The position numbers and the translations under genes are program-made. From positions 1-35,030 of the forward strand of contig ONBJ01000010.1 of NCBI GenBank assembly GCA_900316025.1: 35,030 nucleotides of DNA, written 5' to 3'. The DNA is from an uncultured Eubacteriales bacterium. GTDB lineage: Bacteria > Bacillota > Clostridia > Oscillospirales > Acutalibacteraceae. Shown piece by piece: positions 1-7,143 of the stretch. The number at the start of each line of letters is the position of its first letter. The stretch's first letter is position 1. Under the pieces are notes generated by a model. That model searched no databases. It saw only the letters and a program-made list of their open reading frames with translations, and was not told the origin of the DNA.

Positions 1-334
1 ACTTTTCAGAGCAGCGACGCTGATATTTTTCAGTGCCGTAGTTTTCGGCAATTCTGTCAAGAATGAGTTCTTCATCTGTTTCCATAGTAAAAGGATTATA
101 TGCGTGACCGAAAAGAAAAAAAGTTTTTCCGTCATAATCCACACAATGCACAGACTGTTTAAAGTGTACATATGCGTAATATCTGCCGCTTAATTTTGCA
201 CGCCGCCAGTTTCCGTAGAACGGAAAAGCATCTAAATCTATTTCGCTGTCATCGGAAAGCATAAACCCTCGGACGAAAAGATACTGCTTCAAATCATCGT
301 GATTTTCAAGCATCTTTTTAAATTCATCGAACAT
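1..334 (-). CDS. Asparagine-synthase-like protein, 5' part only (runs off left edge)
   Basis: An open frame reads on the minus strand from ATG at 334 to the window edge (111 codons, no stop), preceded by an AAAGGAGG ribosome binding site about 8 nt upstream. Comparing by eye with the complete paralog starting at 4622, about 80 of 110 residues are identical, including the shared stretch HCVDYDGKTFFLFGHAYNPF. This part covers only the N-terminal glutaminase-like (Ntn) half. As in the paralog, there is no catalytic Cys at position 2, so glutamine hydrolysis is unlikely. The ATP-binding synthase half would lie outside the window. The product is probably an amidotransferase-like enzyme of unknown substrate. 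The gene is divergent from coaX and has its own promoter. Confidence 0.85.
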   Translation of the reverse strand, partial: MFDEFKKMLENHDDLKQYLFVRGFMLSDDSEIDLDAFPFYGNWRRAKLSGRYYAYVHFKQSVHCVDYDGKTFFLFGHAYNPFTMETDEELILDRIAENYGTEKYQRRCSEK

Positions 335-358
335 AAGAAATTCCTCCTTTGCCCGAAG

Positions 359-388
359 ATTATACAATATAGCGGCTGACAAATTCAA
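359..388 (-). promoter_or_regulatory. Promoter of the left-edge asparagine-synthase-like gene
   Basis: On the minus strand, TTGAAT (388-383) and TATAAT (364-359) are separated by 18 nt. They lie 25-55 nt upstream of the ATG at 334, as expected for a sigma-A promoter. Confidence 0.65.
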
Positions 389-495
389 GCGAAAATCGAA
401 AATTTAAGACATTGTTCATAACGATATTTGCACAAAAATTTTATAATATTTTGTGCAAATATCTAAAATCGAAAGTTCGGATAAAGAAAACAATA

Positions 496-582
496 AAGTT
501 TAGATCAAGCCTTTTCAAAGGCTTGCGGTTTCCAAAGGCGGAGCCTTTGGTCAGGATTTTTAAGGGTGAAACCCTTAAACTC
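496..582 (+). repeat. Family B triple-hairpin repeat, copy B1
   Basis: Three hairpins occur in a row. H1 is AAGCCTTT/AAAGGCTT (507-524), H2 is CCAAAGGC/GCCTTTGG (532-550) and H3 is TTTAAGGGT/ACCCTTAAA (559-579). The linkers GCGGTT and CAGGAT and the flanks AAGTTTAG and AAACTC are shared with the copies near 6224 (inverted) and 34241. There is no T-tract after the last hairpin, so it is not a standard terminator. Confidence 0.9.
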
Positions 583-637
583 TCAATAAAATACTTGATA
601 ACCGATTTAATGCACGTTATAATATTACATATAAATC

Positions 638-769
638 CACTATCCACAACTTAAGGTTTCAGACTTCTGAAATACAATTTTTATTTTCTCGAACAAAAAG
701 CAAAATCAGATATAAATTGATTTTTTCTCTTATGGTAAATTACGATTTTTCTTTAAGTTGTGGATAGTG
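638..769. repeat. 17-bp perfect inverted repeat upstream of coaX
   Basis: CACTATCCACAACTTAA at 638-654 is the exact reverse complement of 753-769. The arms enclose 98 nt of A/T-rich DNA containing a small hairpin (TTTCAG/CTGAAA near 658-673). The right arm ends 39 nt before the coaX start. It could be a long-range leader stem or the remnant ends of a small element. Confidence 0.8.
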
Positions 770-808
770 CATATAAATCTTATTCGTATGGAAACGGACT
801 GGTGTTTT

Positions 809-1579
809 ATGATTCTTGCAATAGATATTGGCAATACAAACATAGTTATGGGGTGCGTAGATAAAAGTTGCCGTGTTACCTCTTTGTTCAGAATAAAAAC
901 CGACATAAGCAGAACAGCGTGGCAGTATGCGGCTGAAATGTACGGTATGCTGAATATATTCAGCATTGACAAAAAATCCGTTGACGGCTGTATAATATCC
1001 TCAGTTGTGCCGCCGCTTACGTTATCAATAAAGCAAGCTGTCAGCATTGTTTTTCAGCTTGAAGCCAAAGTGGTAGTTCCCGGTATTAAAACAGGACTTA
1101 ACATACTGATTGACAATCCTGCAAGCGTGGGAAGCGATATGGTGGTAGACGCTGTAGCCGTCATAAATCAGTACAGTGTACCCGCCGTAATAATAGATAC
1201 AGGCACTGCAACAACCTTTTCCGTGGTAGACCGCAATAAAAATTACCTCGGCGGTCTTATTATGCCCGGAGTTATGATTTCTCAGGAAGCTTTGACGAGC
1301 CGAACATCTCAACTGCCTAAAATAAGTCTTGAAGCTCCTCAAAAGGTAATCGGCAAAAATACCGTTGACTGTATGAAAAGCGGTGCTGTTTACGGAAATG
1401 CAGCTATGATTGACGGTACTGTTGACCGCATAGAAAATGAGCTTGGCGAAAAAGTAACCGTAATTGCAACAGGCGGTCTTGCTCAGAGTATTGTTCCGTT
1501 CTGTAAGCGTGAGGACATAATCCTCGACAATGACCTTCTTCTTAAAGGACTGCGTATTCTTTATGATAAAAACACATAA
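809..1579 (+). CDS. coaX: Type III pantothenate kinase
   Basis: This enzyme phosphorylates pantothenate, the first step of coenzyme A synthesis, in the cytoplasm. CoaX-type kinases belong to the ASKHA fold and are insensitive to CoA feedback. The N-terminus MILAIDIGNTN carries the family's phosphate-binding DxGNT motif. DTGTATTF (about residues 130-140) and the later GGLIMPG and ATGGLA segments also match the family. The product is 256 residues, close to the usual length. The frame opens upstream at 758, but ATG 809 is chosen because family members begin directly with this motif; its ribosome binding site is weak. birA follows after 30 nt, a pairing common in Firmicutes. Confidence 0.95.
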   Translation: MILAIDIGNTNIVMGCVDKSCRVTSLFRIKTDISRTAWQYAAEMYGMLNIFSIDKKSVDGCIISSVVPPLTLSIKQAVSIVFQLEAKVVVPGIKTGLNILIDNPASVGSDMVVDAVAVINQYSVPAVIIDTGTATTFSVVDRNKNYLGGLIMPGVMISQEALTSRTSQLPKISLEAPQKVIGKNTVDCMKSGAVYGNAAMIDGTVDRIENELGEKVTVIATGGLAQSIVPFCKREDIILDNDLLLKGLRILYDKNT

Positions 1580-1609
1580 AAATATAAATATTCGGAAAGT
1601 GTCAGTATT

Positions 1610-2389
1610 ATGAATAAAACAGAGCTTGTAAAAAATCTTAAAACCGATTATCTCGGAAAACCGTTAATATACACTGACTGTGTGGATTCAACAAACAATG
1701 AAGTAAAAAGGCTTGCTAAAAAAGGCTGTCCACAGGGAACTACGGTAATAGCCGAAAGGCAGACAAGCGGCAAGGGCAGATTTGGCAGAGTATGGAAATC
1801 TCCTGTGGGTACAGGTCTATGGTTCAGTTTTCTGCTGCGTCCCGAAGCTGATTTTTCAAAAATTTCGGGAATAACGCTTGCGGCAGGGCTTGGAGTATGC
1901 AGAGCTGTAAGAAACTTTATGGGGCTTGACGCTAAAATAAAATGGCCTAACGATGTTATCATAAACAATAAAAAAATCTGCGGAATACTTACTGAAGCGG
2001 CTGCCGAAGCCGATAAAATAAAATATGCCGTTGTCGGTATAGGAATTAATGTAAACAACAGAAATTTTCCTGATGAGATAAAGGAAAAAGCAACATCACT
2101 TACGATTGAAAATGGAAATATACCTGTTGACAGAACAGAGTTTTTTAAAGAGGTACTTTTTTATACGGAAAAATGTATAGACTGCTACCTTGAAAATCAC
2201 ATAATTCCGGAGGATTATAAGGTGCTCTGTGCAACACTCGGAAGAAACATAACGGTAATACGTGGAAAGAATGTCCTGAAAGGAATTGCCGAGGATATTT
2301 CCGAAAGCGGAGATTTAATCGTTACAGATGAAAACAGAAATAAGGTTCTTGTTAATTCAGGAGAAGTTACTGTTCAGGGCATATATTAA
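1610..2389 (+). CDS. birA: Biotin--[acetyl-CoA-carboxylase] ligase, no DNA-binding domain
   Basis: It activates biotin to biotinyl-AMP and transfers it to the lysine of biotin carboxyl carrier domains. The visible family signatures are STNNEVKRLAKKG, the biotinyl-AMP loop GKGRFGRVWKSP, GLWFSFLLRP, the KWPNDVIINNKKICGILTE segment and GIGINVN. A small C-terminal SH3-like domain ends in GEVTVQGIY. The protein starts directly with the catalytic domain, so the helix-turn-helix repressor domain of bifunctional BirA is absent; it should be a ligase only. It is 259 residues long and sits 30 nt after coaX, probably in one transcript. Confidence 0.93.
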   Translation: MNKTELVKNLKTDYLGKPLIYTDCVDSTNNEVKRLAKKGCPQGTTVIAERQTSGKGRFGRVWKSPVGTGLWFSFLLRPEADFSKISGITLAAGLGVCRAVRNFMGLDAKIKWPNDVIINNKKICGILTEAAAEADKIKYAVVGIGINVNNRNFPDEIKEKATSLTIENGNIPVDRTEFFKEVLFYTEKCIDCYLENHIIPEDYKVLCATLGRNITVIRGKNVLKGIAEDISESGDLIVTDENRNKVLVNSGEVTVQGIY

Positions 2390-2415
2390 TTTTAATAAGG
2401 AGGTAATCAAATAAT

Positions 2416-3681
2416 ATGAACAATAATGATTATAACAATTCTTCGGATAATAACGTATCATCGGGAAACATGAAGGTAAACTCTGCTTATTTCAGAAAAG
2501 AACAGTATAAAAACAACTCGACTGACGCTGTTCAGCCTCAGCCACAGACTACACCAGTCAACCGTGCTGTAAATTCTACACAACAGCAGACAACACCAAT
2601 CAACCGTGCCGTAAATGCCGCACAATCTCAGACAGCACCAGTCAACCGTGCCGTAAATGCCGCACAACAGCAGACAGCACCAGTCAACCGTGCTGTAAAT
2701 GCTACACAACAGCAGACAGCACCAATTAATCGTGCAGTAAATGCCGCACAACAGCAGACAGCACCAGTCAACCGTGCCGTAAATGCCGCACAATCTCAGA
2801 CAACACCAATCAACCGTGCCGTAAATGCCACACAACAGCAGACAGCACCAGTAAACAGTGCTGTCAATAATAATACGCAGCCTAAGATTGATTCATCTGC
2901 ACAAAATAATCAGACATCAGGTTATTATTCTTCCTCTCCGAAAAGCACATCTTCAGAAAGCGATGTTCCTGTAAAAGTGCCTGATTTGAAAAAACACGTA
3001 TTCTACAATGAGTCTGCATTAACTCCGCCTGACAAAAAAAGCAACGCAATAATTATGGTAATATTTATTTTCCTTATTGCATTGCTTGTGTTTGGTCTTA
3101 TAGGCTTTGCCCTCACGGTTGAGGAGGATATAAACAAATCCCCGTATTCGTCATACCTGAATGCAAATCATTTTGACAGCATTTTTTCTACATCGAGCAA
3201 GCTGGAGGATTATGCAAAAAAGAAAATTTCCTCGTCAAAGTCTTTGGCAGATTTAGGCACACAGAAATTCAGTATACAGCTTAGTAATGACAAGGAACTC
3301 TTTTTCTCCATACCCATAAGATATTCTGTTTCCGAGTGGGGGGTAACAGATATTGAACTTAAAAATTTTTCGGGAGATGTTATAAATCTGTCAGTGTTAT
3401 TGGACGACTCAGGCTCTGCCGATGAACAATATGATTACTACCGTTCGCTTTATAGCAAATATTGGGAAGAACCTGACTGCAAAACACCCGAAGGTACTGC
3501 AAAGCTTATCTGTGTATCAGAACCTGACGGTGCTTATAAGGAGGCAGCGGCTCTTGTTGACAGCAAATACGGTCTTATCAGTGTTACTCTGCAAACAGAA
3601 AGAACGGAGGATTATATGACTGATGACCTTTTTCATCTGCTGCACAGTATCATAGAAAGCTTTGAAGAGAAAAACGTATAA
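2416..3681 (+). CDS. Membrane protein with 14-residue tandem repeats; function unknown
   Basis: The 421-residue protein has three parts. Residues 1-43 are Asn/Ser rich (MNNNDYNNSSDNN). Residues 44-155 are eight tandem 14-residue units of the type QTAPVNRAVNAAQQ. After a Ser-rich linker there is a single strong membrane segment at about 211-235, then a C-terminal domain of about 185 residues, likely outside the cell. There is no signal peptide or catalytic motif, and I do not recognise the C-terminal domain. With the N-terminus cytoplasmic, the repeats would form a disordered Gln/Asn/Pro-rich tail. An AAGGAGG site lies 12 nt before the ATG. It follows birA by 26 nt and ends at a strong terminator. 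Confidence 0.85.
   Translation: MNNNDYNNSSDNNVSSGNMKVNSAYFRKEQYKNNSTDAVQPQPQTTPVNRAVNSTQQQTTPINRAVNAAQSQTAPVNRAVNAAQQQTAPVNRAVNATQQQTAPINRAVNAAQQQTAPVNRAVNAAQSQTTPINRAVNATQQQTAPVNSAVNNNTQPKIDSSAQNNQTSGYYSSSPKSTSSESDVPVKVPDLKKHVFYNESALTPPDKKSNAIIMVIFIFLIALLVFGLIGFALTVEEDINKSPYSSYLNANHFDSIFSTSSKLEDYAKKKISSSKSLADLGTQKFSIQLSNDKELFFSIPIRYSVSEWGVTDIELKNFSGDVINLSVLLDDSGSADEQYDYYRSLYSKYWEEPDCKTPEGTAKLICVSEPDGAYKEAAALVDSKYGLISVTLQTERTEDYMTDDLFHLLHSIIESFEEKNV
2545..2880 (+). repeat. Tandem 42-bp coding repeat, eight units
   Basis: Eight in-frame 42-bp units encode 14-residue repeats (QT[TA]P[VI]NRAVN[AS][AT]Q[QS]). Neighbouring units are near-identical at the DNA level, so the array is likely to vary in copy number between strains. 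The last unit is degenerate (NSAVNNNTQ). Confidence 0.95.
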
Positions 3682-3692
3682 ATAATCAACAG

Positions 3693-3731
3693 AAAAACAG
3701 GTCAGGATTATAGAAAATCCGACCTGTTTTT
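3693..3731. terminator. Bidirectional rho-independent terminator
   Basis: AAAAACAGGTC pairs with GACCTGTTTTT, and an inner GGATT/AATCC extends the stem across a one-base bulge. A-tracts and T-tracts on the two sides let it serve both the convergent repeat-protein gene (+) and the GNAT gene (-). Confidence 0.85.
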
Positions 3732-3743
3732 AATTTCGGGAAA

Positions 3744-4316
3744 TTATAATTCGTGTAGTCTGAGAATTGTTTTTCCTTTGAAAAGTGCCTTGAATTCGTC
3801 CTGTAAAATTGAATAGCACCTTAAATTGACATACCTGTTATTCTTGATAAAATAGTCACGCATTGTACCCTCATATTTCATACTGAGTTTTTCCATAACT
3901 CTTGCAGAAGCTATATTATGTTCCATACAGCTTCCGCCTACCCTGTTTATATTCATAACGTTGAAAGCGTACCCTATAAGCTCTGAGGCTGCCTCAGTTG
4001 CAATTCCGCAGCCCCAGTATTCGGGATTTACAAAATACGAAATATCACACTTACGGCTTGCAATATCAATATTTATAAGTCCGACATTTCCAAGATACTG
4101 CCCGTCCTCTTTTCCTGTTATGGCATACTCATACGACTTATCTTTGACAGCATTGTTTATTACGCCTTTTATCCATTTTTTAGCGTATTTTAAATCGCAC
4201 GGGTGCGGTATTCCGTAGGTCGTAATATATACCTCATATGTTCCTATTGTATGAAGAAGATTTTCTGCATCTTTGATTGTATATGGTCTTATAATAAATC
4301 TTTCCGTTTCAAACAA
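3744..4316 (-). CDS. GNAT N-acetyltransferase, RimJ/RimL type
   Basis: It is predicted to transfer an acetyl group from acetyl-CoA to an amine, possibly a protein N-terminus as in RimJ/RimL or a small molecule. The N-terminus FETERFIIRPYTIKDA is the classic start of this subfamily. ISYFVNPEYWGCGIATEA contains the acetyl-CoA pyrophosphate-binding loop, and GGSCMEHNIASARVMEKL matches the conserved C-terminal motif. The start is chosen as TTG at 4316 because a GGGAGGG ribosome binding site lies 7 nt upstream. An earlier in-frame TTG at 4337 would place that site inside the gene. The product is 190 residues, the usual family length. The gene is monocistronic and convergent with the gene ending at 3681. 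Confidence 0.9.
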   Translation of the reverse strand: MFETERFIIRPYTIKDAENLLHTIGTYEVYITTYGIPHPCDLKYAKKWIKGVINNAVKDKSYEYAITGKEDGQYLGNVGLINIDIASRKCDISYFVNPEYWGCGIATEAASELIGYAFNVMNINRVGGSCMEHNIASARVMEKLSMKYEGTMRDYFIKNNRYVNLRCYSILQDEFKALFKGKTILRLHEL

Positions 4317-4358
4317 AATATATCCCTCCCGAAACAAGCTGACAATGTTTCATCTAAA

Positions 4359-4387
4359 AGTATAATGTATAATTATCGAAAAAACAA
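4359..4387 (-). promoter_or_regulatory. Promoter of the GNAT gene, overlapping an inverted repeat
   Basis: On the minus strand TTGTTT (4387-4382) and TATACT (4364-4359) are 17 nt apart, about 40-70 nt upstream of the TTG start. The -35 hexamer lies inside a 13-bp inverted repeat. Confidence 0.55.
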
Positions 4388-4416
4388 TTATTTTGGTTGA
4401 AATTTGTTTTTTCGAT
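4375..4416. repeat. 13-bp perfect inverted repeat (possible operator)
   Basis: ATCGAAAAAACAA (4375-4387) is the reverse complement of 4404-4416, with a 16-nt spacer. It covers the -35 box of the GNAT promoter, so it is placed like a repressor site. It could instead be a terminator-like hairpin, but no gene ends nearby. Confidence 0.6.
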
Positions 4417-4567
4417 GAAAGATTTTCTGAATGAGTGAAATATAAGCAGTAATGATAAATTAAGAATTTAACAGACGTTTAAGTTATTTTGCAGGAAAAG
4501 CTTTTTAAAATTGCATAACTTTTACCTTTTAAAGCTTTAATTTGCTATAAAAAATTTGCTTTACTAC

Positions 4568-4596
4568 TTGAAATCAAGGCTTTTATAGTGTATAAT
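4568..4596 (+). promoter_or_regulatory. Promoter of the complete asparagine-synthase-like gene
   Basis: TTGAAA (4568-4573) and TATAAT (4591-4596) are separated by 17 nt. They lie just upstream of an AAGGAGGG site and the ATG at 4622. Confidence 0.8.
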
Positions 4597-4621
4597 TTCT
4601 TTTGCTAAGGAGGGATTTCTT

Positions 4622-6202
4622 ATGTTTGATGAACTTAAGAATATGCTGGAAAAAAATAAAAACTTGCAGCAGTATCTTTTTGTAAGGGGATTTTTACTTT
4701 CCGATAACGATAAAATAGATTTGAATGATTTTCCTTTTTACGGCAACTGGCAGCGTAAAAGAATAAGCGGAAATTATTACGGATATGTTCACTGTAAGCA
4801 GACTGTACATTGTGTTGACTATGACGGAAAAACATTTTTTCTTTTCGGTCATGCGTATAATCCGTTCACAATGGAAATAAAGGAAGAAGCTATCCTCAAA
4901 AGAATTGCGGAAAGCTATGGCACAGAAGAATATCAAAGCCGTATAGACGAAATGACAGGTGTATTTGTATATGGAGTTATCATCAACGGAGAAGTTCAGT
5001 TTTTGGTTGACCCCTCAGGTATGCAGTCAGCCTGTTACGGTTATCTTGGAAATCATTTCTATATGTCATCACATTCTCAGCTTATAGGCGACCTTTGCGG
5101 TCTTACTATGTCGGACATAGCAAAAGAGCTTTCGGAATATAAATGGTACTACAGAATTTGCGGTCCTTATATGCCTGCTGACTATACTCAGTTTGATGAG
5201 GTAAAAAGAATTGTTCCGAATATTCTCTACAAATTCGGAAACGGCAGTATAAGCCACAAGCGTTTCTATCCTCTTAAAGATTTGCCCGAATGCAAAAATG
5301 AGGAAGAATACAACGAGGTTATAAAGCAGGGTGCTGAAATACTCAAAAACAATATGGAGCTTATTTCACGCAAATGGAAAAATCCTAAAATATCGCTCAC
5401 AGGCGGTATAGACAGCAACACAACATTCGCCTCTGCCAACGGAATTTATGACAGGTTTGAAGCATTCAGCTATCTTTCAGCCGAAAAGGAAACGATAGAT
5501 GTAGATGCAGCAAAGAAAATCGCAGAGCATTTCAATGTCAAGCACACTGTATACACTGTTCCCGAGGACGGCAGCGAGCTTAAAAATTATAACGAGTTTG
5601 TTCAGATTATCGAGCATAACAACGGCTATATTGCAAAAGGAAAGGGAAACGAGTACCGCAAGCGTGTATATCTGCTTCAAAATCTTGATGCGGACGTAGA
5701 GGTTAAGTCGTGGGTATCGGAAACAATAAGGGCTTACTGGTACAAGTATTACGGCAGAAATACTATGCCTGAGCTTTCGCCTAAGCTTTACAGAAACCTT
5801 TACAAGATATTTACGGTCAACCGTTCTCTTGCTCACAAGATAGACAAGATTTTTGCAAAGTATATAGATGAATTTGAGTATGATAAAATTCCTGCACAGT
5901 ATCCTACGGCAGATGTTCATTACAATGAGGTTACATGGGGAAGCTGGGGCAGTCTGAATATATCGGAAATGAAGATATACACAAACATTACCTTTATCTA
6001 CAATAACCGTAAATTCTTTGACCTTATGTTCAGAGTTCCTCTTGAAAAGAGAATTTCTGACCAGCATCATCTTGATATGAAAAAGATTTTGAACAAGGAA
6101 CTTTATGATATGAACATACGTGTTAAAAATATGAAGGAAACGAATTTCAGGGCATTTATGCTCAACGTTATATTTACGATAAACTCATTCCTTCCTTTTT
6201 GA
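4622..6202 (+). CDS. Asparagine-synthase-like protein (complete paralog)
   Basis: The 526-residue protein has an N-terminal Ntn-like half (about 1-215) and a C-terminal PP-loop ATP-pyrophosphatase half starting with SLTGGIDSNTT (258-268), the equivalent of the SGGxDS loop of asparagine synthase. True AsnB needs Cys2 for glutamine hydrolysis; here residue 2 is Phe, so only an ammonia-dependent or different adenylating reaction is likely. Such proteins often occur in peptide-modification or polysaccharide gene sets, but no such partner is seen here, so the substrate is unknown. ATG 4622 has a perfect AAGGAGG site. The frame ends in NSFLPF at a T-rich decamer repeat and is followed by a family B element. 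Confidence 0.88.
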   Translation: MFDELKNMLEKNKNLQQYLFVRGFLLSDNDKIDLNDFPFYGNWQRKRISGNYYGYVHCKQTVHCVDYDGKTFFLFGHAYNPFTMEIKEEAILKRIAESYGTEEYQSRIDEMTGVFVYGVIINGEVQFLVDPSGMQSACYGYLGNHFYMSSHSQLIGDLCGLTMSDIAKELSEYKWYYRICGPYMPADYTQFDEVKRIVPNILYKFGNGSISHKRFYPLKDLPECKNEEEYNEVIKQGAEILKNNMELISRKWKNPKISLTGGIDSNTTFASANGIYDRFEAFSYLSAEKETIDVDAAKKIAEHFNVKHTVYTVPEDGSELKNYNEFVQIIEHNNGYIAKGKGNEYRKRVYLLQNLDADVEVKSWVSETIRAYWYKYYGRNTMPELSPKLYRNLYKIFTVNRSLAHKIDKIFAKYIDEFEYDKIPAQYPTADVHYNEVTWGSWGSLNISEMKIYTNITFIYNNRKFFDLMFRVPLEKRISDQHHLDMKKILNKELYDMNIRVKNMKETNFRAFMLNVIFTINSFLPF

Positions 6203-6224
6203 TGTTTTTTGATGTTTTTTGATG
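6196..6224 (+). repeat. Triple decamer TTTTTTGATG at the gene 3' end
   Basis: Three tandem copies of T(5-6)GATG overlap the stop codon of the asparagine-synthase-like gene (TGA at 6200-6202) and run straight into a family B element. The short unit suggests slippage. Confidence 0.85.
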
Positions 6225-6311
6225 TTTTAAGGGTTTCACCCTTAAAAATCCTGACCAAAGGCTCTGCCTTTGGAAACCGCAAGCCTTTGAAAAGGCTTGA
6301 CCCAAACTTTA
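6224..6311 (-). repeat. Family B triple-hairpin repeat, copy B2 (inverted)
   Basis: Reverse complement of B1 with the same three hairpins: AAGGGT/ACCCTT, CCAAAGGC/GCCTTTGG with loop AGA, and AAGCCTTT/AAAGGCTT. The same linkers are present. It begins 22 nt after the asparagine-synthase-like stop codon. Confidence 0.9.
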
Positions 6312-6346
6312 TGGTTTTGTTTGTCACAATTACATCAGGAATACAG

Positions 6347-6396
6347 AAATCCTGTATTGAGGAAATGTTAATAACAGCCTCTATACAGGATTTTTT
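6347..6396 (+). terminator. Rho-independent terminator for the asparagine-synthase-like gene
   Basis: AAATCCTGTAT pairs with ATACAGGATTT, extended by GAGG/CCTC with one mismatch, followed by TTTTTTC on the plus strand. The right half overlaps the last codons of the convergent Nudix gene. Confidence 0.75.
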
Positions 6397-7103
6397 CTTA
6401 CAAGCTTTTTTTTATGTGTTATCATATTTTCAGCCTTTTTGAGTACACGTATATCGTTTTCGTATCTGCACATTTCCTGTGCCTGAGCAAAGGAAACCCA
6501 GGTATAGGAGTCAATTTCCGAATGCTGAATGCGTACATTTGACTGCTTTGCTTCGGCAAGGAAAAATACAGCACGCTTTTTTATTTTTCCGAAAGGGACG
6601 TAATCGCTTACTTGTCTGTAGTTATCGTAGAAATAGACGGAAAGACCTGTTTCCTCCTTGATTTCACGTGCGGCAGTCTGATGTTCGCTTTCGCCCTTTT
6701 CGACGTGTCCCTTTGGAAAGCTCCAGTATTTTCCGTTGCGGTTTTTGACAAGCAGAACCTTTATTCCGTCCTTGAAGCGGTGAAATACGATAGCTCCGCA
6801 GGATTTTTCATAAAGGCAGGTAAGCTTATGATAGCGGACATTTCTTACTTCCTTGAGAAGTTCCTTTATTTCGGGTTCATAGAATATCTGTCCGCAGGGA
6901 GCGGCAATAAATTTTATGTTGGTGTTGAGCTGTGTCGTGGCGATAACTGTGCAGTGTACAATATCGGTAAGCTCAGTACGTGAAAATATTACAATACTCG
7001 TGCGTCTGTAACGCTTGTCGTTACAGCGTGTTATATATCCCGTGTATACACCTTTTGAGGATATTTTACCTAGTATGGAAACGTCTATGAAAGAACCCAG
7101 CAC
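6381..7103 (-). CDS. Nudix hydrolase with divergent pyrophosphatase-like N-terminal domain
   Basis: The 240-residue protein has a perfect Nudix box at residues 132-154 (G132, E138, R146-E147, E150-E151, G153), so it should hydrolyse a nucleoside diphosphate linked to another moiety. SFPKGHVEKGE matches members acting on (di)nucleotides, but the substrate is unknown. Residues 1-85 (LGSFIDVSI...YTGYI...VIATT...FIAAPCGQIFYEPEI) resemble a shortened inorganic-pyrophosphatase-like domain known from clostridial proteins; this is recognised by eye only. Start GTG 7103 is inferred from an AAGGCGGTG site 6 nt upstream and from the N-terminus of that domain. It follows the gene ending at 7144 by 40 nt, probably in one operon. 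Confidence 0.87.
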   Translation of the reverse strand: MLGSFIDVSILGKISSKGVYTGYITRCNDKRYRRTSIVIFSRTELTDIVHCTVIATTQLNTNIKFIAAPCGQIFYEPEIKELLKEVRNVRYHKLTCLYEKSCGAIVFHRFKDGIKVLLVKNRNGKYWSFPKGHVEKGESEHQTAAREIKEETGLSVYFYDNYRQVSDYVPFGKIKKRAVFFLAEAKQSNVRIQHSEIDSYTWVSFAQAQEMCRYENDIRVLKKAENMITHKKKLVRKNPV

Positions 7104-7143
7104 AGTTATCACCGCCTTTCCTGAAAAATGAAAATATAAGGGT

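Larger units (their letters stand above)
335..808. other. Intergenic region between divergent asparagine-synthase-like gene and coaX
   Basis: This 474 nt stretch has no credible gene. It holds the minus-strand promoter at 359-388, a family B triple-hairpin repeat at 496-582, and a 17-bp perfect inverted repeat (638-654 with 753-769). A/T-rich sequence lies between these arms. No clear promoter for coaX was found. Short open frames here only read through the repeat. Confidence 0.7.
4317..4621. other. Divergent intergenic region (GNAT / asparagine-synthase-like)
   Basis: This 305 nt A/T-rich region contains the two divergent promoters (4359-4387 minus, 4568-4596 plus) and the inverted repeat at 4375-4416. 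Nothing further is recognised between 4420 and 4565. Confidence 0.7.

Noticed and set aside
412-654. Short frames encoding a VSPLKILTKGSAFGNRKPLKRL-like peptide near 412-654 and 6103-6442
   Set aside because: These are readings through the family B repeat; the same peptide at several loci reflects repeat DNA, not genes.
1025-1342. Large antisense frames over coaX, the EF-G-like gene, pfk and others
   Set aside because: They lack domains and ribosome sites and lie opposite well-supported genes.
2458-2835. Antisense frame rich in CGIYGTVDWCC repeats
   Set aside because: It is only the complementary reading of the tandem repeat in the 2416-3681 gene and has no ribosome site or domain.
2545-2880. 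Regular repeats resembling a CRISPR array
   Set aside because: Units are contiguous 42-bp in-frame coding repeats without variable spacers.
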